A DNA stretch of 10,623 bases from Caldilineae bacterium. GTDB lineage: Bacteria > Chloroflexota > Anaerolineae > JAAEKA01. Where the stretch lies: NCBI GenBank assembly GCA_020634555.1, contig JACKBK010000069.1, positions 1 through 10,623 on the forward strand. The letters are read 5' to 3'. Positions 1-5,308 of this stretch are shown here, in pieces. The notes beneath the pieces are model-generated. The model ran no database searches. It was not told the DNA's origin and saw only the letters and a list, made by a program, of their open reading frames with translations. The position numbers were made by a program, and so were the translations under genes. Numbering within the stretch: position 1 is the first letter of the stretch; each line of letters opens with the position of its first letter.

Positions 1-1510
1 CCGACAACACCAGCCGCGCCGGCTCCTTTTCGTAGCGGTCGGCATAGTAGAGCAGCGCCAGCAGGACCAGCGCAGGCACCACGCCGACAACCCAGCTAAT
101 GCCCAGTCCCTTGAGAAGGTCCCAGGTCGAGATGGTCTGGGCCATCCATGCTACGTCAGGAGCATCCCAAAGGGCATCCTCCGTCTCGACCGAGTTCGGC
201 CAGTTCGGCGTGCCTCCTTCGGCGAAGAACACCGGCGCTTCGCCGACGCGGATGGCAAGATCAGCCTTCCCTGACGGACCGGTGGTCACGCCGCGGAAGA
301 GATAGCGGTTGACCTGGCCCGTGCTCGGAGACGGAACTTGTGCGGTCAAGTCAAACCGTTTGTTGGGTGGCGCCTGGATCGCCGCGGACAGGACTTCGTC
401 CTGTGCCAGATCGGCATGAAGAATGGCTGAGCCGGACAGGAACTCAACTGCCTGGGCAATTGACGGACGTTCCGACGCGAGACCGATCTGGGCCTCGGCT
501 CCCAGTACATCGACGCGCAACCGGTTCGCATACCACAGGTCCAGATCCAGGGGCTGGCTGGTCCCCCATGCCTGTGGATCGTCCCATTGCTCTCCCTTGT
601 GGGATGGTCCTATCGGCCCACCCAGGTCGCGGATTTCGATGGTCTCACCCCAGCGGCCGCCAAAACGCATCCACGCCTCGTCTCCGGCCGCTTGCTGGCC
701 AGTTGCGCCAGGGAGGTCTGGCGGCAGCAGGATCACCTGCGGCATGATTCGACCGGAGTGGCCCGTGCGGTCCAGAACCGTGATCTGCGAGTTGCCGACG
801 ACCACACCGTGGGGAAAGGTTTCGTCGCCGACGAAGTAGTTGGCGTGGGAGCCAAGCGACACGTACACCGACGGATGGGTTCCACCTTCGCGCGGGACCT
901 GGCTCCAGTTGCGCCGCGTGCCGCCATGGTGTTGGCTGTAGATCACCCAGCCGGGGTTCCCGTCGCGATCCAGATCGATCTGGATCATCTCCCAGTCGCC
1001 CTCGTGTTTGTTGAACCAGTCGTTGTAGAAGTAGAAGAACCAGTATTGGATGGCGACCGGCGCCATATGCTCGTCCGTGGCGACGCGGGCGTAGGCCACC
1101 ACTGGAGGGCCGCCGGAGAAGGGGCTGAGCTTGCTCAGATAGTAGTCGCGCAGCGCCGAGTAGTTGCGGGCGTCGGACGAACCGGCATCGCCCAGCCAGA
1201 CGTCCAGGTAGTAGGAGACATCCCCATAGGCGGCCAGCGAGCTTGCAGTGACGCTCGAAAGAACGTTGACGTCAGGCAGCGTCCCCCGGCTCTGGCGCAG
1301 ACGAGCCGACGCGAGCATCACATCCACCGGCTGCGGACGAAAGATCTCGTCCGGGTGGAAGTACAGCACCGGTGCGTAGCGTTCGACCAGCGCGTGCAGA
1401 TCTGCCGGCGTGTCGGACTGGGCGTGCGATATTGCTATCGGTGCAAGATGCCCAAGCGCGAGGATCACGTACAAAGCAACAACTGCCCGCAACACGTTGA
1501 CAGATCTCAT
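1..1510 (-). CDS. Exported Vps62-like domain protein with C-terminal PrsW-type membrane protease start (partial, 3' end outside window)
   Basis: The frame is open from an ATG at 1510 to the window edge, giving 503 visible residues and no stop. A GGAGG ribosome site lies 5 bases before the ATG. Residues 5-30 form a hydrophobic signal peptide or anchor ending near ISHAQ. Residues about 40-235 resemble the Vps62/DUF946 family: ERYAPVLYFHPDE (43-55), the aromatic run QYWFFYFYNDW (155-165), HEGDWE (169-174) and SLGSHANYF (218-226). Residues about 240-460 are unassigned. A transmembrane segment (about 469-491) is followed by DRYEKEPARLVL, which looks like the opening of PrsW-family intramembrane proteases. 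The PrsW catalytic motifs would lie beyond the window, so protease function is inferred. It follows a DUF6585-like gene by 96 bases, probably in one operon. Alternatively it could be a Vps62-like protein with an unrelated membrane tail. The CDS and the Vps62-like similarity are fairly sure; the PrsW part is moderate. Confidence 0.82.
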   Translation of the reverse strand, partial: MRSVNVLRAVVALYVILALGHLAPIAISHAQSDTPADLHALVERYAPVLYFHPDEIFRPQPVDVMLASARLRQSRGTLPDVNVLSSVTASSLAAYGDVSYYLDVWLGDAGSSDARNYSALRDYYLSKLSPFSGGPPVVAYARVATDEHMAPVAIQYWFFYFYNDWFNKHEGDWEMIQIDLDRDGNPGWVIYSQHHGGTRRNWSQVPREGGTHPSVYVSLGSHANYFVGDETFPHGVVVGNSQITVLDRTGHSGRIMPQVILLPPDLPGATGQQAAGDEAWMRFGGRWGETIEIRDLGGPIGPSHKGEQWDDPQAWGTSQPLDLDLWYANRLRVDVLGAEAQIGLASERPSIAQAVEFLSGSAILHADLAQDEVLSAAIQAPPNKRFDLTAQVPSPSTGQVNRYLFRGVTTGPSGKADLAIRVGEAPVFFAEGGTPNWPNSVETEDALWDAPDVAWMAQTISTWDLLKGLGISWVVGVVPALVLLALLYYADRYEKEPARLVLS

Positions 1511-1559
1511 TTTGACCTCCCTGATGCGCTGTCATGCAAGCAAGCGCTGGGTCTGCTGA

Positions 1560-1595
1560 CTTGCCCTGGCTGGACACAGCTCTCGTATGGGCAAG
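1560..1595. repeat. Small inverted repeat between the DUF6585-like and Vps62-like genes
   Basis: CTTGCCC (1560-1566) pairs with GGGCAAG (1589-1595) around a 22-base loop, just after the DUF6585-like stop codon. There is no T-tract on the minus-strand exit side, so it is a weak terminator or processing site at best. Confidence 0.3.
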
Positions 1596-1606
1596 GCGAA
1601 CGCTGG

Positions 1607-2461
1607 TCAGGCCGGTTTCAAGCCGGCGATGAATACTTCGTGGTTCACGACATCGTGCAAAACATCGACATTCGGAAGTTTGCTTGTGCTGGTGCGGGCA
1701 GTTCCTGAGATCAACTTGCCCTTCTGCTTGACCTCAAGATATTCCGTGCCATCGCGAGTCGTGCGCTTCACCGACTCGATCTCGCCCCAGTCGTAGCGCC
1801 GGTCGTTGAACCACACGCCGTGGAACTTGCTAATGGACGCATCGCCGAAGTACACGTCGAGACCGGCGTCGAACGCATCCTGGGCGCGTTGCCGGCGGTG
1901 CGGATACGATCTGACGCGCGCGGTTTCCATCAGTTGCGCCCCGCCGGACAATGTGCCGCCTACATTGATCTCCGAACCGTTGGTTGACACGAGACGATAG
2001 GTGTAACGGTGCCCTGACAGGAACATGTGGAGCAGGCCAATCAGCAAGCCGATGCCGTATTCGTCGCTCCCGCCTGACAGGTCCCCAACTCGCTCCTTGC
2101 TGGCGACTAGCTGGTCGATTTCGTCCCAACGCATGGTCTGCCAGGTTCCTTTGTGGCAGTACGCCACACCGTCGTCGGTGGCAACGGCCGTGTCGCCCCA
2201 TTGGTCGAGGTAGGAGAGAAGCTTCGAGCCGCCCCCGAAAGTCAGAAACAGAGCGAGAACCAGCAATCCCACGGCGGCCAGCAGGAAGTTATTCCCGGTC
2301 AGGAATGTTGCACCAAGGTAGATCAGGCCCGCCATAACCGCGGCCAGCAGCAGGAGCCGCAATGCGAACAAACCACGCGACAGTCCCTGGCAGCAGACCT
2401 GAACCGGCTCCCCAAGGTCCGCCGGGAAGGACAGCGATGCTGCGAACTTCTGATCAGCCAT
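1607..2461 (-). CDS. DUF6585-like membrane protein with PH-like cytoplasmic part
   Basis: This is a 284-residue protein. I place the start at the ATG at 2461 because GGGGA sits 9 bases upstream; a TTG three codons earlier (2470) touches that ribosome site directly. Two close hydrophobic helices (about residues 34-54 and 58-75) are followed by a soluble part. There a WxxI pattern occurs twice, RWDEIDQLV (about 111-119) and later YDWGEIESV, each beginning a strand-rich stretch as in bacterial PH-like domains. The C-terminal LPNVDVLHDVV fits the ending I associate with DUF6585. The family has no established reaction; a membrane-anchored PH-like role is inference. It lies 96 bases upstream of the Vps62/PrsW-like gene on the same strand. 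The CDS is well supported, the family name is from memory of its layout. Confidence 0.75.
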   Translation of the reverse strand: MADQKFAASLSFPADLGEPVQVCCQGLSRGLFALRLLLLAAVMAGLIYLGATFLTGNNFLLAAVGLLVLALFLTFGGGSKLLSYLDQWGDTAVATDDGVAYCHKGTWQTMRWDEIDQLVASKERVGDLSGGSDEYGIGLLIGLLHMFLSGHRYTYRLVSTNGSEINVGGTLSGGAQLMETARVRSYPHRRQRAQDAFDAGLDVYFGDASISKFHGVWFNDRRYDWGEIESVKRTTRDGTEYLEVKQKGKLISGTARTSTSKLPNVDVLHDVVNHEVFIAGLKPA

Positions 2462-2558
2462 TGCCTGCAATCCCCTTTCACGCCGCTTGCAGGCCAGGTT
2501 CTATGTCTTGGTAGAACAAAGCCTGCCGGTGCGTCCCGTCGCGGCGTACGACCGGATT

Positions 2559-2596
2559 GCCGGCCCGCGCGTCTCGTGGAGGTAAAGCGCGCCGGC
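2559..2596. repeat. Leader stem-loop
   Basis: GCCGGC (2559-2564) and GCGC (2567-2570) pair with GCGC (2587-2590) and GCCGGC (2591-2596), leaving a two-base bulge and a 16-base loop. It lies in the presumed leader of the DUF6585-like mRNA. No T-run follows on either strand, so it is not a standard intrinsic terminator. Confidence 0.45.
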
Positions 2597-2697
2597 CAGC
2601 AAACACATCAATGACTCGCAAGAAGACTTGAACGGGTCTCCTTTCCCCGGGAACCTATAAAGAAAATGGCGGTTCGACCACAATTCAGATTATCTCA

Positions 2698-2726
2698 ATT
2701 ATACACCATTTTCGGCTCAGATTCCA
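2698..2726 (-). promoter_or_regulatory. Candidate sigma-70-type promoter for the DUF6585/Vps62-like operon
   Basis: On the minus strand a perfect TATAAT -10 box lies at 2698-2703 in an AT-rich island. With a 17-base spacer the -35 would be TGGAAT (2721-2726), a partial match. A perfect TTGACA (2727-2732) is also present, but at 23 bases it is too far for a normal spacer. The -10 is convincing, the -35 choice is not. Confidence 0.45.
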
Positions 2727-2766
2727 TGTCAATTTGTTCAGATTAGTCACAATCTTGTGAAGAAAC

Positions 2767-3199
2767 TCAGCGCTGGAGGTTCTCCTCGAAGAACCCTGCC
2801 AGGCGCTCCTCGAACTCCTGCGGATACGCCGCCTGTACCTGCATGTGCTCGCCGCGATCCGGGAACCAGGTGGTCACGTCCACGCCGGCAGCCCGGGCTG
2901 ACGCGGCCAGCAGCTCGCCCTGCGTGCTGTCGATGCGCGTGTCGGCGCGCGAGTGGACGATGTAGACGGGCCGTCCGCTGGCGGCACGGATCGACTCCAT
3001 CGGGCTGCGGGCGAACAGGTTCTCACCGTTCGTCGGGTAGCGCGAAGTTGCCGGGACGGTTGGCCGCGTGCCGATTGCACGATCCTGTCACGTTGACGAG
3101 CTTGTCGTAGATCGCGTAGCCTGTGCCGAAGTACCCGATCAACAGGACGGCAGCCAGCCCAATAGCGACCCCGATCAGAACCTTGCTTCGTCTTTTCAT
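2767..3199 (-). pseudogene. Broken alpha/beta-hydrolase: N-terminal anchor joined out of frame to C-terminal catalytic segment
   Basis: The 5' part starts at an ATG at 3199 with GGAGG 7 bases upstream. It encodes a basic start MKRRSKV, one transmembrane helix (about residues 7-30) and then reads to a TGA at 3021-3023 (58 residues). In another frame, from about 3060 down to a TGA at 2767, the sequence reads as the end of an alpha/beta-hydrolase. It has the strand VYIVHSRADTRID, carrying the likely catalytic Asp, and FPDRGEHMQV, carrying the likely catalytic His, then a closing helix. The middle of the fold, including the GxSxG nucleophile elbow, is missing, and the two parts are one base out of frame. 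Serine hydrolases of this membrane-anchored type are usually about 300 residues, whereas about 145 codons remain. This is best read as an internal deletion. A read error could explain the frame but not the missing core. Confidence 0.72.
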
Positions 3200-3227
3200 C
3201 ACTTGCCTCCAGAGAATCTGATGCTCC

Positions 3228-3261
3228 AGGAGTGGCAGCCCTGCCGAGGACTGCCACTCCT
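3228..3261 (-). terminator. Hairpin of 3' module, copy A (after beta-helix gene)
   Basis: A 15-base stem with one mismatch (3228-3242 with 3247-3261) and a 4-base loop begins 7 bases past the TAG of the beta-helix gene. It is GC-balanced and strong but lacks a clear T-tract, so it may end transcription weakly or protect the mRNA 3' end. The same hairpin recurs at 5201-5236 and 8455-8488. Confidence 0.5.
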
Positions 3262-3267
3262 TCCGGT

Positions 3268-5169
3268 CTAGCGATGCATGATCAGCGGCAGGTAGCGGCG
3301 CGCGGGCGTCGCGGTTGGTATGACCGTCGCCGTGTGCGTCGGCGTCGCTGTTGCTGTGCTGGTCGAACTCGGTGTGCTCGTCACCGTCCGCGTCGGCGTC
3401 GCCGTGGCGGTGCGGGTTGGCATGGCAGTGGCGGTGGGTGACGGTGTGGACGTTGAGGTTGGGGTCGCCGTGGCAGTCCGGGTCGGTGATGCAGTCGCTG
3501 TGGCTGTCGGCGTGGTGCCGCAGGGCGTGAACTGGGTCGGTACGTAGCCGGATCGGTTGACCAGAACGACCGCGTCCAGACGCGAGAGCGGCTCGCGGCT
3601 GTTGAAGACGACCGTGTGCTGGCCGGCTGTCAGTGCAAAGGGGGTGATTGCTTGTCCCTCGACGTGCACTTGCTCCCACCCCCAGGTCCACTGGCCGTCG
3701 AACTGGCCGATCTCGTAGTGGAAGAAGGGTGCGCCGTTCACCGAGACCCAGAAGGAGTTCTGGTCCCAGTTCAGGCCCATGGCGCGCGCCCAGAGGTAGT
3801 AGTTGTCGTCGTAGGGCAAGGTGACGTCGAAAGTGATGGAGCTGCCCGACCAAGGGACCGTGTCGTAGACGTAGTAGCAGGCTGACGCGCCGCCGTTGTC
3901 CGTGCCGCGTTGCATGCTGCCAGTGCGGACGCCCGTTTCAGCCTCGCGGTGCCACACCCACATAGGGTTGGGCACGACCGACTCCTCTTCTATGGCGCCG
4001 ATGTCGCAATGTTCGCCTTGCGGACGGGTGACCCCGCGCTGGTCCAAGTTATTGACCGGCGGCGCCGCGCAGATGGCGTCGTTCCCTGTATCCAGCGCTG
4101 CACTGCCCGACCCCAGCCGCATAGTCCACGTCGGGCCACCGTTGTCCTGCAGCGGGCCGAGGAATGGGTCGGCGTTAATGCCTGGACAGGTCGCGTCGGG
4201 ATAGCTAAGGTTGCCGCCGCCGTCGGTGATCGCGCCGGCGCAATTTGCGCCCGTCAGCATGGCGTGAGCGACAATCGTGTTCATGAGCCTTGTTGTTGCG
4301 CCATAAGCAGTGATGTTGCTACCATAGCTGGCGTCATTTCCATAGAACGTGCTGTTGAACACTGTCGCTACGTCGGTCAGTGTACCTATGACGATACCAC
4401 CGCCGCTGTGCGACGCCCTGTTGGCAAAGAAGGTGCTGTTGCGAACAGCCAAACGGTCGCCGAGGCCACCACTTGAAATGGCGCCGCCTCCCCACTCTGC
4501 AGTATTGCCGGCGAACGTGCTGTTGCTCACGGTCACCATGCCTCCAGGGCCATCGCTAAAGACTCCACCGCCTGCACCATAGCCAGCACCGTCGGCCCTG
4601 TTGCCGGAGAGAGTGCTGTTGCTCACGGTTACTTCGCCACCATAGTTGGCTATGCCACCACCGCTGAAAGCGCTGTTGTCGTGGAAGGAACTGTTGTTGA
4701 CGTACAAGTCGCCAGTGGGAAAAGGACCACTGTCGACAAAAATACCTCCACCTTCCCCATAGCCCCCAGAGCCAGCGGTGTTGCTTGAGAACGTGCATTC
4801 GTTGACTGTCACCGTGCCATGATCATTGTAGATGCCACCGCCATACGTAGCCGCATTTCCATTGGCAATGGTCAGGTTGCTGAGGTTGAGCGACCCGCCC
4901 TCATTCACTTTGAACACCCGGACCGCGTAGTCGCCGCTGATGGTCACATCCTGCCCCGTACCGTCGATAGTGGTGTCGGTGGAGATTGTGATGGTGTAGG
5001 CCAAAGTAATCGTCCCGCTGCACGCGAAGGTCACCATCCCGCCGCCGGCCAGCGCGGCCAGCAGGTGCGCTTCGTCGCAGACGGTGACGACGCCGCCGGC
5101 TTGTGCAGGTGATGCCGGCAATGTGAGTGCCAGCAAGATGAGAACAGTGCAGACAAGCTTGGTGCCCAT
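3268..5169 (-). CDS. Secreted right-handed beta-helix protein with choice-of-anchor Q region, carbohydrate-binding-like module and Thr/Pro linker
   Basis: This is a 633-residue protein. I choose the ATG at 5169 because AAAGGAG lies 8 bases upstream and a clean signal peptide follows (residues 1-24, cut near AQA-GG). Earlier in-frame starts up to 5202 run into a hairpin. Residues about 95-300 repeat a GGGI...VTVSNSTFSGN pattern typical of pectin-lyase-like parallel beta-helices. Residues about 320-393 carry GGNLSYPD, DNGGPTWTM, SAALDTGND, LDQRGVTRP and CDIGAIE, the signature of the 'choice-of-anchor Q' region. Residues about 405-540 (REAETG...GASACYYVYD...FWVSVNGAPFFHYE...LTAGQHTVVF) look like a CBM6/malectin-like fold that binds sugar. 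A Thr/Pro/Ala-rich linker (about 552-622) leads to the terminal RYLPLIMHR. No catalytic residues can be assigned, so adhesion or polysaccharide binding at the cell surface is the likely role. Confidence 0.9.
   Translation of the reverse strand: MGTKLVCTVLILLALTLPASPAQAGGVVTVCDEAHLLAALAGGGMVTFACSGTITLAYTITISTDTTIDGTGQDVTISGDYAVRVFKVNEGGSLNLSNLTIANGNAATYGGGIYNDHGTVTVNECTFSSNTAGSGGYGEGGGIFVDSGPFPTGDLYVNNSSFHDNSAFSGGGIANYGGEVTVSNSTLSGNRADGAGYGAGGGVFSDGPGGMVTVSNSTFAGNTAEWGGGAISSGGLGDRLAVRNSTFFANRASHSGGGIVIGTLTDVATVFNSTFYGNDASYGSNITAYGATTRLMNTIVAHAMLTGANCAGAITDGGGNLSYPDATCPGINADPFLGPLQDNGGPTWTMRLGSGSAALDTGNDAICAAPPVNNLDQRGVTRPQGEHCDIGAIEEESVVPNPMWVWHREAETGVRTGSMQRGTDNGGASACYYVYDTVPWSGSSITFDVTLPYDDNYYLWARAMGLNWDQNSFWVSVNGAPFFHYEIGQFDGQWTWGWEQVHVEGQAITPFALTAGQHTVVFNSREPLSRLDAVVLVNRSGYVPTQFTPCGTTPTATATASPTRTATATPTSTSTPSPTATAMPTRTATATPTRTVTSTPSSTSTATATPTHTATVIPTATPARRYLPLIMHR
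3300..3515 (-). repeat. Low-complexity repeat encoding Thr/Pro-rich linker
   Basis: Degenerate short units of the type ACGGCGACGCC and relatives repeat here and are read as TATATPT/TRTATATPT. The tract forms the extended spacer between the carbohydrate-binding-like module and the C-terminal tail. Such tracts tend to change length by slippage. Confidence 0.7.
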
Positions 5170-5200
5170 GGTTCGGTCTCCTTTCATATTGACCTTTTTC

Positions 5201-5236
5201 AAGGAGTGGCAGTCCTTCCGAGGACTGCCACTCCTT
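5201..5236 (-). terminator. Hairpin of 3' module, copy B (between SBBP and beta-helix genes)
   Basis: This is a perfect 16-base-pair stem (5201-5216 with 5221-5236) with a 4-base TCCG loop. It stands 73 bases past the SBBP stop and 31 bases before the beta-helix ATG. There is no T-run on the minus-strand exit, where the sequence is GAAAAAGG, so Rho-independent termination is uncertain. It is the best preserved of the three copies. Confidence 0.55.
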
Positions 5237-5308
5237 CTCGTCTAGCCGCGCAGGATCAGCGGCAGGTAGCGGTAGTGGTACAGGGGTGCCCTTGTTGTCG
5301 GCACGTGA

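Larger units (their letters stand above)
2462..2766. other. Intergenic region upstream of the DUF6585-like gene (no convincing gene)
   Basis: These 305 bases hold an AT-rich promoter-like segment (about 2655-2760), a strong inverted repeat (2559-2596) and the DUF6585-like ribosome site. A 60-codon minus-strand frame with a TTG start (2501-2683) has no ribosome site and no recognisable features, so I do not call it. If the promoter near 2700 is used, the mRNA leader is roughly 230 bases, which is long. Confidence 0.55.

Noticed and set aside
1511..1530. Shared leader GCATCA plus GGAGG before both the Vps62-like and SBBP genes
   Set aside because: The match is short and mostly ribosome site; it may be chance and does not support a regulatory call.
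587..1708. Long plus-strand open frame (373 codons) opposite the Vps62-like gene
   Set aside because: It lacks recognisable domains and a ribosome site and lies fully antisense to a gene with clear motifs, a signal peptide and an RBS. It also crosses the operon gap. It is a GC-rich shadow frame.
2501..2683. Small minus-strand frame of 60 codons in the intergenic region
   Set aside because: It has a TTG start, no ribosome site and no hydrophobic or domain pattern, and it overlaps the leader hairpin.
5201..5236. Perfect inverted repeat as an insertion-sequence end
   Set aside because: No transposase or target-site duplication is seen. The three copies sit consistently after stop codons, which fits a 3' hairpin better.
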